A stretch of 64,000 nt of DNA from JAVBSX01 sp031549565 (GTDB taxonomy: Bacteria > Planctomycetota > Planctomycetia > Pirellulales > Thermoguttaceae). Numbering within the stretch: position 1 is the first letter of the stretch; every line of letters starts with the position of its first letter. A program made the position numbers and the translations under genes. The stretch is taken from contig JAVBPO010000033.1 in assembly GCA_031549565.1 (NCBI GenBank), positions 1 to 64,000 on the forward strand, in the 5' to 3' direction. Shown piece by piece: positions 16,786 through 25,557 of the stretch. Below the pieces are notes generated by a model, which saw only the letters and a list, made by a program, of their open reading frames with translations, ran no database searches and was not told where the DNA came from.

Positions 16786-17814
16786 ATGTCAAAGAAAACA
16801 CTCATCGTTTCCAAGCCTTACAGGCACGACGAATATTTCAAGGAGTGTTTTGGGAATCGAAGACGGTTAAGGAAGTTTTTTCGCTGGCTCTTTTCCGAAT
16901 CGATCTTACGATCCTTCGATTTGCGGAGAATCGAGATCCTTCCGGAGTCGTTCCTCAACGAACAGCTCAAGAGCCGCTATGCGGATCTCCTTTGTACCGT
17001 CGGGATCAAAGGGACGGATCGTTCGGCCCGAATGATCCTTTTATTGGAGCATAAATCCTCGCCGGACGATCTGGCGGTCGCCCAAGTATTTGAATACATG
17101 TCGGAAATATGGAGCAAGGAATTTCTTGACGCCAAAACCTCGGGCCGTTTGAAAGAATTTCGTTTTACACAAATCCTGCCGATCCTGTTCCACCAAGGGA
17201 GATTGCCGTTTTCGGGGCCTTCGCGATTCCAGTCGCTCGTTCGACCGCAAATTACCGAATTGCAACGTTTTTTTCTGGATTTCGAATGTATGGTCGTGGA
17301 CATTCCTTCTCTTCCGGAAAACGACTATCCGAAAGACATCGAACTGAACTTGATTTTTCATGTGATGAATTCCATTTCGCGAGCCGACGTCTTGGATCGA
17401 ATGGGGGAATTGGTATTTCGCATCCGAAAATCGCTGGCGATTCCCGCGGTATTCAGTACGTGGATCACATCCTTGAATTACATTTTTACCAGCGCCAAAC
17501 ACGTCGGTCGGGACGGGTTCGTGAATTTTTTGAAAAAAATCAAATCCATCGAAGGGGAAAAGGAGGGTGAAATGGGACAAACCATACGTGAAATGCTACT
17601 TGCCGAGGGTAAGGCGGAAGGCAAGGCGGAAGGTAAAGCGGAAGGGAAGATCGAATCCATCCTGGAAATACTTGAGACGAAATTTGGAAAGGTTCCCGCC
17701 AAACTGGCACAGGTCGTTCGGTCTCAAACAGACATGAAAATCCTGAACCAATGGATCGCCTTCGCCGTCCACTGCTCCTCTCACCAAGATTTCCAACAAA
17801 AAATCGGTCGCTAG
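16786..17814 (+). CDS. Rpn-family recombination-promoting nuclease / PD-(D/E)XK transposase-like
   Basis: Rpn proteins are PD-(D/E)XK endonucleases linked to RecA-independent recombination and, for some members, to phage defence. The 342-residue product has HDEYFKECFGN, then YADLLCTVG and ILLLEHKSSPD, which provide the Asp and Glu-x-Lys of the nuclease core (about 65-87). A C-terminal region contains four AEGK repeats, typical of the family. ATG 16786 (MSKKTL) is preferred, with ATG 16780 as the alternative. The gene splits two parts of the HlyD/M50 cluster and is followed by a heptamer array, which suggests a later insertion. Confidence 0.8.
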   Translation: MSKKTLIVSKPYRHDEYFKECFGNRRRLRKFFRWLFSESILRSFDLRRIEILPESFLNEQLKSRYADLLCTVGIKGTDRSARMILLLEHKSSPDDLAVAQVFEYMSEIWSKEFLDAKTSGRLKEFRFTQILPILFHQGRLPFSGPSRFQSLVRPQITELQRFFLDFECMVVDIPSLPENDYPKDIELNLIFHVMNSISRADVLDRMGELVFRIRKSLAIPAVFSTWITSLNYIFTSAKHVGRDGFVNFLKKIKSIEGEKEGEMGQTIREMLLAEGKAEGKAEGKAEGKIESILEILETKFGKVPAKLAQVVRSQTDMKILNQWIAFAVHCSSHQDFQQKIGR

Positions 17815-17823
17815 CATCACATA

Positions 17824-17851
17824 ATTCATAATTCAAAATTCAGAATTAAGA
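17824..17851 (+). repeat. ATTCATA-type heptamer array before the M50/HlyD gene
   Basis: Four units (ATTCATA, ATTCAAA, ATTCAGA, ATTAAGA) run in exact register into the ATG at 17852. Confidence 0.85.
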
Positions 17852-20110
17852 ATGGTTTCCCTAGCCGACAGTCTGGTCTCCAGCAGTGCCCGGAAGTTGC
17901 CGATTCGGGTCCGTACCGATTTGCAGGCGAAGCGCAGCTTGTATCTCGGACGGAGTTTCTGGATCATCAAGGATCCGGTCGGCTTGAAGTATTTTCGTTT
18001 CCAGGACGAAGAATACTGGATTCTCAAACAGTTCGACGGCAATCATTCGCTCGACGAAATCAAGGAAGGGTTCGAAAAGGAATTTCCGCCACAAAAAATC
18101 ACGCTCGAAGACTTGCAGAGTTTCATCGGGACGCTGCACCAGAGCGGTCTGATCCTCGCCGGCGTTCCCGACCAGGGACACGAGCTGCTCAAACGCCGCA
18201 CCAAACGACGTCGCAAGGAAATCATGGGCGCGATGTCGAATATCCTTTGCATCAAATTCAAAGGACTCGACTTGGACACGCTGCTGGGCAAGATGATCCC
18301 CTATGTCCGGTTCCTGTACCAACCGGCGACGGTCATCTTCTGCATGCTCTTCGCGCTGACCGCATTGATGCTGGTCCTCGTGGAGTTCGATTACTTCCGC
18401 TCGAAGCTGCCCGGCTTCCACACGTTTTTCAGCCCGGCGAACATGATCATGCTCAGCCTCACGCTCGGGGCGACCAAGGTGCTGCACGAGTTCGGACACG
18501 GCTTGACGTGTAAGTATTTCGGCGGCGAATGTCATGAGATGGGGGTGATGATTCTCGTTCTCACTCCCTGTCTTTACTGTAACGTTTCCGACTCCTGGAT
18601 GTTGCCGAGTAAATGGCACCGGATCGCGATCGGCATCGCCGGGGTCTATATCGAGTGTTGCCTGGCCGCGGTTTGCACGTTTATCTGGTGGTTCACGACG
18701 CCGGGGCTGCTCAATTACCTCTGCCTGAACGTGATGTTCGTTTCCTCGGTTAGTACCGTGGTTTTCAACATCAATCCGCTGCTGCGATACGACGGATATT
18801 ACATCCTGTCCGACCTGTTGGAAATTCCGAACCTGCGGCAGAAAGCGACGACGATCCTGACTCGCAAATGTTCCGAATGGTTTCTCGGCATGGAGCAGCA
18901 ACCGGATCCGTTTTTGCCGAAAAAGAACCAGGTTTTCTTCGCGATGTTCACGGTCGCTTCGGTGATTTACCGTTGGATCGTTATGGCGTCGATTCTCTTT
19001 TTCGTTTATCGGATTTTCGAGCCGATCGGCCTGAAAGTGCTCGGACAGGCAATCGCCGCGATGTCGTTGTACGGACTGATCGTGATGCCATTGGTCAAGA
19101 TCGGCAAGTTTTTTTGGGTGCCCGGGAGGATTTATCGCGTGAAAAAAGTTCGTTTTTATATGTCGTTGGCCGGATTTATCGCGATCGTCGCCGCAATCGC
19201 GCTGGTCAAACTGCCGTACTCGGTCGTCGTTCCGGTCATATTGGAGTTGCGTTCCGCCGATTCGCAAATGGTTTACGTTCCCTATTTCGGCGGCGTCCTG
19301 GACGCGGTCCATGTCCGGCCCGGCCAGCATGTCAAACAGGGCGATCTCCTTGCGGAGATCCGGAACCTGAAAATAAACTCCGAAGTGTCCGAAATGCAAC
19401 GAAAAATCGAGGAAACGGAGATCGAGCTCGCTTATAAGACGCGTGTGGTTTCACTTCGGCCGGAACGCTCCGATTCACTCAAGCCGCTCAAGGAGAAGTT
19501 GGCCTCGCTGCGTGAAGGCTTGGATAATAAATTTCAGGAGTATCGCAAATTGCAGCTCCGCGCTCCCCGGGACGGCATCGTGGTGTCGCCGCCGTGGAAA
19601 CCGTATCGCGAACCGGTCCGCGGACAACTCGTTTCCTGGTGGGGAACGCCGCTGGAGGAAAAGAACCTGGGAATGACGTTCGATAACGCCGCGACCGGGG
19701 CGATCTTTTGCAGCGTCGGCGATCCGAAAAAGCTCGAAGCGGTTCTCGTCGTCAACCAATCGAAAATCGATTTTGTCAAGGAAGCCCAAAAGGTCGAACT
19801 GAAATTCGACGAGTTCCCCAACGAAACGTTCAAATCGACGATCGGCAAGAAAAACATGATCGAAAGCAGCAGCATGGACACGATCCCGCCGGCTCTTTCG
19901 ACCCGGGGCAAAGGGGAAGTACCGACGACGACCAAGGACAATCTCGAAGTTCCCAGCAGTCCGTCGCACCGCATCCTGGTTCCGTTGAACAACGACGACG
20001 AACGCTTCGTCGTCGGCATGACCGGCTCCGCGAAAGTCCACGTCGACCCGCAATCGCTGCTCCAACGGGGCATACGGTTGTTCAACGAAACGTTTACCTT
20101 TAAGCTTTAG
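17852..20110 (+). CDS. PqqD-like / M50 site-2 protease / HlyD fusion membrane protein
   Basis: In 752 residues there is an N-terminal PqqD-like winged helix (about 35-105), then a multi-pass M50-type metalloprotease domain with LHEFGHGLTCKYFGGECHE (HExxH, about 210-230) and NINPLLRYDGYYILSDLLEIP (the second zinc-ligand motif). The C-terminal half (about 455-740) is an HlyD-like adaptor. Proteins of this layout occur with peptide modification or export genes (YydH/SagE-like). A PqqD domain binds a leader peptide, so a processed and exported peptide substrate is possible, though no precursor is seen here. Confidence 0.85.
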   Translation: MVSLADSLVSSSARKLPIRVRTDLQAKRSLYLGRSFWIIKDPVGLKYFRFQDEEYWILKQFDGNHSLDEIKEGFEKEFPPQKITLEDLQSFIGTLHQSGLILAGVPDQGHELLKRRTKRRRKEIMGAMSNILCIKFKGLDLDTLLGKMIPYVRFLYQPATVIFCMLFALTALMLVLVEFDYFRSKLPGFHTFFSPANMIMLSLTLGATKVLHEFGHGLTCKYFGGECHEMGVMILVLTPCLYCNVSDSWMLPSKWHRIAIGIAGVYIECCLAAVCTFIWWFTTPGLLNYLCLNVMFVSSVSTVVFNINPLLRYDGYYILSDLLEIPNLRQKATTILTRKCSEWFLGMEQQPDPFLPKKNQVFFAMFTVASVIYRWIVMASILFFVYRIFEPIGLKVLGQAIAAMSLYGLIVMPLVKIGKFFWVPGRIYRVKKVRFYMSLAGFIAIVAAIALVKLPYSVVVPVILELRSADSQMVYVPYFGGVLDAVHVRPGQHVKQGDLLAEIRNLKINSEVSEMQRKIEETEIELAYKTRVVSLRPERSDSLKPLKEKLASLREGLDNKFQEYRKLQLRAPRDGIVVSPPWKPYREPVRGQLVSWWGTPLEEKNLGMTFDNAATGAIFCSVGDPKKLEAVLVVNQSKIDFVKEAQKVELKFDEFPNETFKSTIGKKNMIESSSMDTIPPALSTRGKGEVPTTTKDNLEVPSSPSHRILVPLNNDDERFVVGMTGSAKVHVDPQSLLQRGIRLFNETFTFKL

Positions 20111-20155
20111 TTGAAACGTTGCCGGCCCGAAACCCGCCGCAGGCGCTTTCAAGAC

Positions 20156-20184
20156 TTGTTTTGTGGGAAAAAATAGTGTATCGT
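20156..20184 (+). promoter_or_regulatory. possible promoter of the FHA gene
   Basis: TTGTTT (20156-20161) and TATCGT (20179-20184) are 17 bases apart, about 50 bases before the start at 20233. The -10 match is weak. Confidence 0.3.
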
Positions 20185-20232
20185 GTGTGAGTTGGATTTT
20201 CTCGCTCCGTTTTCACTGTTTTCGAACCTCCT

Positions 20233-20967
20233 ATGTCTCTGATTACACTCCGCGTCGTCGATGGCCCGGAAAGGGGTAAAACGCTCCACCAGCTCAACAC
20301 GCCGGTCACGATCGGGCGTGAGGAGGGGAACGTCGTTCAACTGAACGACGAACGGATCAGCCGATACCACATGAAGATCCACGAAAACGATGGGACCATG
20401 CTCCTGACGGATCTGCAAAGCACCAACGGAACCCGGGTCAACGGCGAAACGGTGCAGCTTTGGATTCTCCGGCCCGGCGACTTGATTACGATCGGACGCT
20501 CCGCGATCCTGGTCGGAACCGCCGCCGAAATCGGAGCCCGTCTGGCGAAAGTCCGCGAGAGCGACCAGGGATCCGCCGTGTCGATGGGGTGTCAAACGGA
20601 CGATTTTCATATTCTCGACAGCATTTTCCGCTCCGACCGGACCTACACCCCGGACGAATCGTCCCAATCGTGGGAAGCGGAGCTGTACCGGGGAATCTCC
20701 GCCGACGACATCGCCGCCCTGCACATGCTCGCGCCGCCGCATATCCCGACCGATTTGCCGCCGAAACAGACCGCCGAGCTCGCCGAATTCCTGCAGTACA
20801 TCCATCTCCGTTTGCGGTACCTCGTCGGATCCGTCGAGCCGGAAAAAAACCCGAGCAAGGAATCCGACGCACTTCGGGTCACGCTCGACGCGCACCAATG
20901 GCAAAACCTGCTCGATCTGTACGGACGGCTTTCGCTGTACCTGCAATCGGTGACGGAACCGAAATAG
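20233..20967 (+). CDS. FHA-domain protein
   Basis: FHA domains bind phosphothreonine and act in Ser/Thr kinase signalling. The 244-residue product has an N-terminal FHA fold (about 1-95) with VTIGREEGNVVQL, ERISRYHMKI and DLQSTNGTRVNGE, the conserved Gly-Arg, Ser-x-x-His and Asn-Gly positions. The C-terminal part (about 130-244) is helical and has no recognised domain. It follows the M50/HlyD gene by 122 bases. A role in regulating that export cluster is an inference from position. Confidence 0.88.
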   Translation: MSLITLRVVDGPERGKTLHQLNTPVTIGREEGNVVQLNDERISRYHMKIHENDGTMLLTDLQSTNGTRVNGETVQLWILRPGDLITIGRSAILVGTAAEIGARLAKVRESDQGSAVSMGCQTDDFHILDSIFRSDRTYTPDESSQSWEAELYRGISADDIAALHMLAPPHIPTDLPPKQTAELAEFLQYIHLRLRYLVGSVEPEKNPSKESDALRVTLDAHQWQNLLDLYGRLSLYLQSVTEPK

Positions 20968-21027
20968 TATTTCACCATTTCAACTCAGAGACTGTTTGGA
21001 AATTTTCTACTGGAAAATGTTTCCCGA

Positions 21028-21137
21028 GTGTCATTCTGAGGTACTCCGAAGAATCTGGTTTCATGAAGTTAACGTTTTCAAAAAATCAAAACGTGTTGGT
21101 TCGGAAGCCAGATGCTTCGTTTCACTCAGCATGACAC
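21028..21137. repeat. imperfect inverted repeat of the GTCATTCTGAG...GAAGAATCTGG family
   Basis: The left arm (21028-21058) and right arm (21108-21137) share GTGTCAT, CTGAG, GAAG and ATCTGG when folded. An inner hairpin of ACGTTTT/AAAACGT is at 21072-21094. Half of this element (GAGGTACTCCGAAGAAT) recurs at 38824-38840. Confidence 0.7.
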
Positions 21138-21198
21138 AGCCCTTGCCTTTTGCGGTAATACTTTATCAAACAGTCTCTCAATCCCAAACTTAAACTCT

Positions 21199-22533
21199 AT
21201 GCCTACCTCCGAAAACACACGTCGGGATTTTTTGAAAAGCGCCGGTCTTTTGACCGCCGGAATCGCGTTGGCCGGGACCGCGACGCCCAGGGTTCACGCC
21301 GCCGGGGGCGATACGATCAAGATGGCCGTTGTCGGCTGCGGCGGTCGCGGAAGCGGGGCGGTCCGCCAAGCGCTCCATGCGGACGAGAACGTCAAACTCT
21401 GGGCGATCGCCGAAACGTTCGAGGATAAAGCCAAGGGAGCCCTGCGGTTGTTTCGCGACGAAATCCCGGAGAAAGTCGACGTGACCGACGACCGCTGTTT
21501 CGTCGGGTTCGACGCGTACAAAAAAGCGATGGATTCCCTTTCCCCGGGCGACGTCGTCCTGTTGACCACCCCCCCGGCGTTTCGCCCGCTGCATTTCGCC
21601 TACGCCGTGGAAAAGGGGCTGAACATTTTCGCCGAAAAACCGTTGGCCGTCGATATTCCGGGCCTGAAGCAGCTTCGGGCCGCGAACAAAATCGCCGAGT
21701 CGAAAGGTCTGAAAGTCGCCGTCGGGCTCAATAACCGGCACTATTATCGAACCGCCGAAACGGTCAACGCGATTCGCGACGGCAAACTCGGCGATATCAC
21801 GTCGATGTGGGTCTACCGGATGCACGCGACGCATCCGCTCCGCAGCAACGACAAGTGGACGCCGCTGGAAACGCAGTTGAGGAATATTTTCTGTTTCAAT
21901 TGGACCACCGGCGGATTCATCGTCGACGCGCTCATCCACAACCTCGACATCTGCTGCTGGGCGAAGAACATGCTCCCCGTCGCCGCGCAGGGGCAGGGGG
22001 GGCGAATCGTGCGGACATTCAAGGATCAGATGATCGATCAAGCCGCGGTCGAGTATTTCTTCGCCGACGGAACACGCATGATGATGCAGGCGAAAACGAT
22101 TAACAACACGTGGAATTCGTTCCAGGGAACCGTGCAGGGAACGAAAGGTTTCGCCGTCCTCGGGGAAGGGGTCGGGCATCCTTCGATCTACACCGGCTTC
22201 AATGCCCGGGAATTCAAGCCGGAGAATCCGATCTGGTCCGCGTCCGCCGAGCAGAACGACTCGTACCAGACGGAACACGACCGGTTTTTCAAGGCGATCC
22301 GGGACAACCAGCCGTGGAACGAGATGGAACGTGGTATCAATGCGACGTTCGTGCCGATCCTCGGTCGTATGGCCGCCGAATCGGGAAAATACGTGACGGA
22401 TAACGCCGCGTGGGACTCGACGGTCGAACTTGCGCCGAATATCGCCGCGATGAGTTTCGACAAACCCGCCCCGGTGCTCCCGGACGCCGACGGCAACTAC
22501 CCGCAAGCAATCCCCGGCGTCACGGAAATTTAA
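21199..22533 (+). CDS. Gfo/Idh/MocA family oxidoreductase with Tat signal
   Basis: This is an NAD(P)-dependent dehydrogenase-fold protein exported by the Tat pathway; the sugar or other substrate is unknown. In 444 residues it has a twin-arginine signal (NTRRDFLKSAGLLTAGIALAG), a Rossmann start IKMAVVGCGGRGSGAV (about 37-52), the EKPLA motif (NIFAEKPLAVDIPG, about 148-161), and the C-terminal Gfo/Idh/MocA beta-sheet domain. ATG 21199 is chosen because the Tat signal begins there. Such Tat-exported members are strongly expanded in planctomycetes. The gene stands alone. Confidence 0.9.
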   Translation: MPTSENTRRDFLKSAGLLTAGIALAGTATPRVHAAGGDTIKMAVVGCGGRGSGAVRQALHADENVKLWAIAETFEDKAKGALRLFRDEIPEKVDVTDDRCFVGFDAYKKAMDSLSPGDVVLLTTPPAFRPLHFAYAVEKGLNIFAEKPLAVDIPGLKQLRAANKIAESKGLKVAVGLNNRHYYRTAETVNAIRDGKLGDITSMWVYRMHATHPLRSNDKWTPLETQLRNIFCFNWTTGGFIVDALIHNLDICCWAKNMLPVAAQGQGGRIVRTFKDQMIDQAAVEYFFADGTRMMMQAKTINNTWNSFQGTVQGTKGFAVLGEGVGHPSIYTGFNAREFKPENPIWSASAEQNDSYQTEHDRFFKAIRDNQPWNEMERGINATFVPILGRMAAESGKYVTDNAAWDSTVELAPNIAAMSFDKPAPVLPDADGNYPQAIPGVTEI

Positions 22534-22536
22534 ACA

Positions 22537-24690
22537 CTACTTCCGTTCCTCGAAGAGTGAATCGAGGTCGGTTTTCGGCGCGTTCGGATCGTCCTCGAAC
22601 GGGAGCGGCTCTTTGGTCTTCGGCTCTTCCGGAATCGGGAGCGGTGCCGTTTCGTTGCCCGTTCCCGGTCCGATCGGAACCGGAGCGGGGCGAACCGGTG
22701 GTGTCGTCGCTTTCGGCGGGGCCAACGACGGCGGTGCTTCCGTGTCCCATGCGCCCGGCTCCGTCGCCGGACCCGCGTCCTGGACCGGTCGGAATCCGCC
22801 GTCCGTCGGGGCCTGTTCTTCCTGGTCCGGCAGTTTCGGCTTCGCTTCTTCCCGCATTTTTTCCAGTTGCATCTTCACGCCCGCCGGATTGAGCGGCATG
22901 TTCGCGTTGCAAATTTCCGCGACGCAAGCACAAGGATTCCTGTCGCAAATTTTGCACGCGTAAGCGTAAGCGACCTGCCCCGCGTTGCCCGGAGCCGTGC
23001 AGGTACAGGGGCTATGCCGGCAAAGGTCGCACGTGTATCGGAACGTAAACGGTCGGGCATAACCGCCCATCGTCGCCGGGTTCGACGTTTCCTTGTAGTA
23101 CGGGGCCGGGTTGTAGTAAATCGGGAACCGGCTCGCGCGATTATTGAAACGGTCCGTGATCATCCGCGTCGGGGCGGAGAACAGCTTCGCTTCGTTGTAC
23201 GGATTGTAAACTGTTTTCGGACGGATGCCGACTTCCTGGTGGCCGCACGGTTCGTGGTTCAAGCCGGAGTTTTCGCGGCACCAGTCGCACGACCCGCACG
23301 GTTCGCCGTTGATCGTGTTGTCGCAGCGGTTGCACGAGTTCGTGCGGTTCGGCAAAACGCAATTCCGTTCCGCTTTGTACAGGTCGCACATCTCGAAGAC
23401 CAAACAGGACGGACACACGCCGCACGGCTTGTACAGTTCGCACGTTTCCCCGCGTTTGCATTTTTCGCAACAGCCGCATGGAATCCGTTCGACCCGCTCT
23501 TTGCAGATCGGACAGGCGATACCGCCGCTGGTGTTACCGAATTCGCGGTACGGAGCGTGTCCGAGCTGTCCCTGGCAGATCCGGCCGTGAATGCACGGAC
23601 GTCGATCGCCGCAGCAGGAGCAGAGCGGGGCGGGGCCGACGCGGCTATCCGGATTGCAGAAGCGGCACGTTTCTTCGCCGCAACCGCACAGGAACGGCCG
23701 CATGCACTGCGGGCAATGTTCGAATCCGTCGCAGTAAACCGGCAGGCTCGTCGCGACGTTCGTGTGGTGCGCCATGATGCAGCGTCGCCGAATAATCGGG
23801 GCGTAACCTTCGCAAAGCTGTGCCCGTTCGGTCATGGTGACCGCGCGGCCGTTGGACCAGACTTTCGGGGCCGCTTCGCCGGGAGCGTAGGGAGCGTTGA
23901 GGATGCCCGAATCGGAAACGAGACCGTAGTGCATCGCCCGCGGCGGACCGGTCACGGGAAGATAGCCGGCATCGCCGAGCGGAATGTCCGGATCACCGGC
24001 GACCGGATGGAATTTTTCCGGCAGCGGACAGGGCGTCAAACCGTAAATCACTTCGTCGTGATGCACCGGCGCCGTGGTATCGTGCGGGACGGTCCCGCCG
24101 AGAATTCCTTCGCCGGAGAACGTGTTCGGGGACTTATGCTCCAGCGGCGTCGGGAATCCGAAATCGTCCAGCGCTTTTTCCAGCGGCAGGCTCGGCGTCT
24201 CTTCGTCGGCGAGGAAACGGCGTTCCACTTTCGGGGCGGGGGTCGCTTCTTCGGGCGTCTCGTCGGTTTTCGGGAGCGCGGGCGTCACGAGTTTCGGGGC
24301 GAGCGTCGGCACGTCGATGTAGTCGCCGGACTGGATTTCCGGGGTTTCCAGGATCATTTCGCCGCTCAGCGGACCGTTGATATTCGCCCGGGAGACGCCG
24401 GGATACCACGCCGACGGCGTCACGGGATAGACCGCGGTGCCGTAGATCGGACGTTTCGGCTTCTCCACCTCGCCGGGCCGGAACCGCTTTTCGCCGGGCA
24501 GCGGTTTCGAAATGCCGGTGAAATGCTTCGGCGTGGCCCGACCCGCTTCGCCGGACGCGATGCCGGTGTTCTTGCCGGGATCCCCTTTTTGCGGGAGCGG
24601 CTTGATACCGTTAGGGGCGGTTTGACCGAAAACGAACGAGCTCGTCAAGAGAAAAACGAGCGTTAATAATTTGTAGCGAATATTGCGCAT
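22537..24690 (-). CDS. exported cysteine-rich protein, function unknown
   Basis: The 717-residue protein (from ATG 24690; ATG 24726 would add 12 residues) begins with a signal peptide (MRNIRYKLLTLVFLLTSSFVFG). About 250 residues of proline-rich linker follow, then a central region (about 290-600) with roughly 40 cysteines arranged as CxxC and CxC pairs, such as HCPQC, CGCCEKC, CSCCG and CDLCRHSPC. A proline-rich acidic tail ends the protein. The spacing looks like repeated small metal-binding or disulfide knuckles, but no known family is recognised. Export makes either a disulfide-rich surface protein or a metal-binding envelope protein plausible. Confidence 0.75.
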   Translation of the reverse strand: MRNIRYKLLTLVFLLTSSFVFGQTAPNGIKPLPQKGDPGKNTGIASGEAGRATPKHFTGISKPLPGEKRFRPGEVEKPKRPIYGTAVYPVTPSAWYPGVSRANINGPLSGEMILETPEIQSGDYIDVPTLAPKLVTPALPKTDETPEEATPAPKVERRFLADEETPSLPLEKALDDFGFPTPLEHKSPNTFSGEGILGGTVPHDTTAPVHHDEVIYGLTPCPLPEKFHPVAGDPDIPLGDAGYLPVTGPPRAMHYGLVSDSGILNAPYAPGEAAPKVWSNGRAVTMTERAQLCEGYAPIIRRRCIMAHHTNVATSLPVYCDGFEHCPQCMRPFLCGCGEETCRFCNPDSRVGPAPLCSCCGDRRPCIHGRICQGQLGHAPYREFGNTSGGIACPICKERVERIPCGCCEKCKRGETCELYKPCGVCPSCLVFEMCDLYKAERNCVLPNRTNSCNRCDNTINGEPCGSCDWCRENSGLNHEPCGHQEVGIRPKTVYNPYNEAKLFSAPTRMITDRFNNRASRFPIYYNPAPYYKETSNPATMGGYARPFTFRYTCDLCRHSPCTCTAPGNAGQVAYAYACKICDRNPCACVAEICNANMPLNPAGVKMQLEKMREEAKPKLPDQEEQAPTDGGFRPVQDAGPATEPGAWDTEAPPSLAPPKATTPPVRPAPVPIGPGTGNETAPLPIPEEPKTKEPLPFEDDPNAPKTDLDSLFEERK

Positions 24691-24913
24691 AGTTCTTATC
24701 CTTCTTTTGTACCGGATATTCGGCACAATGAACCAACAAAGTGCGGGCCCCCCCGCCTAAAAACTGCCGAATCATACAACACTTTCGACATGCGGGGTTA
24801 GCGAGACCTTTCTTTTTAGACAAAATAGGTGGTTTTTCAAATTGACAGGCGGCGCAAACGGAAAAGGTTGTGCAATCAAAAGAATCGAGCATCATAGTTT
24901 GAGTTATCGCAAC

Positions 24914-24950
24914 CAAAACGCCGGTCCCCTCTCCCCGGTATCAAAGGTAT
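24914..24950. repeat. CCGGTCCCC palindromic repeat family, partial copy
   Basis: The element has only its left half (CGCCGGTCCCCTCTCCCC) and is preceded by AGTTATCGCAACC, a lead-in also present before the copy at 25240. Confidence 0.6.
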
Positions 24951-24992
24951 ATCTACACAACTGTTCTGTTAATTTTTTCCCCGATTATCCTT

Positions 24993-25202
24993 GCCCCAAC
25001 GGGGCAATAACAAGGTAGCCGGGGGTGAGTTGTACTCAACGAACCCCCGGTTGGAGTCTCTAAATAATCCGCACCCCAACGGGGTGCGACAAACGCCCCG
25101 GTTGTGCGCCCCCGATGGGGGCGGTTTTTATTTTGCGTCCGAACCGGGGGTTCACGGAGTACCGTTCACCCCCGGCTACCTTGTTAGCGCCCCGTTGGGG
25201 CT
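24993..25202. repeat. large G+C-rich palindromic element with 60-base inverted arms
   Basis: The left arm 24993-25052 and right arm 25143-25202 are near-perfect inverted copies (each contains CCCCAACGGGGC and AACAAGGTAGCCGGGGGTGA in its own orientation). The 90-base centre contains two smaller hairpins (GCACCCC/GGGGTGC and GCCCCC/GGGGGC) and a short T run. The ORF reading through it is not credible as a gene. Confidence 0.8.
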
Positions 25203-25239
25203 GGAAATCCCAGGGGACGTGTATTTAAGTTATCACAAC

Positions 25240-25284
25240 CCAAACGCCGGTCCCCTCTCCCCGGTATTCCGGGGAGAGGGGACC
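25240..25284. repeat. CCGGTCCCC palindromic repeat family, copy
   Basis: This perfect palindrome is centred on CCCCGGTATTCCGGGG and flanked by GGTCCCCTCT and AGAGGGGACC. Confidence 0.8.
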
Positions 25285-25489
25285 ACATACACGTGCGCGG
25301 CTCTGATTCATTATCTCATTACACGCCGCACAATCCGTATCATGCTTATTGCCTTCACACGAATTTCGATGTTTTTCACGAAAAGCGATTTGACATTCCA
25401 CTTCGCGAAAGCGGGTTGCCGACGTAGGGCTTAAAGCCGCGTCCTCCCGCGCGGCGGACTCTCGTTTCGAACTTAAAGGAGCGTGGGCT

Positions 25490-25529
25490 GGTGAGACGTC
25501 CGTACGACGCTGACCGCCGAACTCTCACC
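25490..25529 (+). other. stem-loop in the leader of the autotransporter gene
   Basis: GGTGAGA (25490-25496) pairs with TCTCACC (25523-25529) just upstream of the SD (AAGGA, 25547-25551). A second hairpin, GCCGCG/CGCGGC, is near 25436-25455. No terminator-like T run is present. Confidence 0.4.
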
Positions 25530-25557
25530 GAAGACCACTTTCAAGAAAGGAATGATC

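Noticed and set aside
17596..17660. 12-base tandem repeats in the Rpn gene as a possible regulatory repeat
   Set aside because: They encode AEGK repeats in frame, which are normal for Rpn C-termini.
17861..19399. Minus-strand ORF (512 codons) opposite the M50/HlyD gene
   Set aside because: His/Asp/Arg-rich antisense reading; the plus strand carries HExxH and membrane helices.
22867..24666. Long plus-strand ORF (599 codons) opposite the cysteine-rich gene
   Set aside because: It is the antisense shadow of a biased G+C-rich gene: Arg/Ala/Phe-rich, with no signal or domain. The minus-strand reading has a signal peptide and organised cysteine motifs.
24991..25434. Plus-strand ORF of 147 codons
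   Set aside because: It is encoded by the 60-base-arm palindrome and repeat DNA; no plausible protein.
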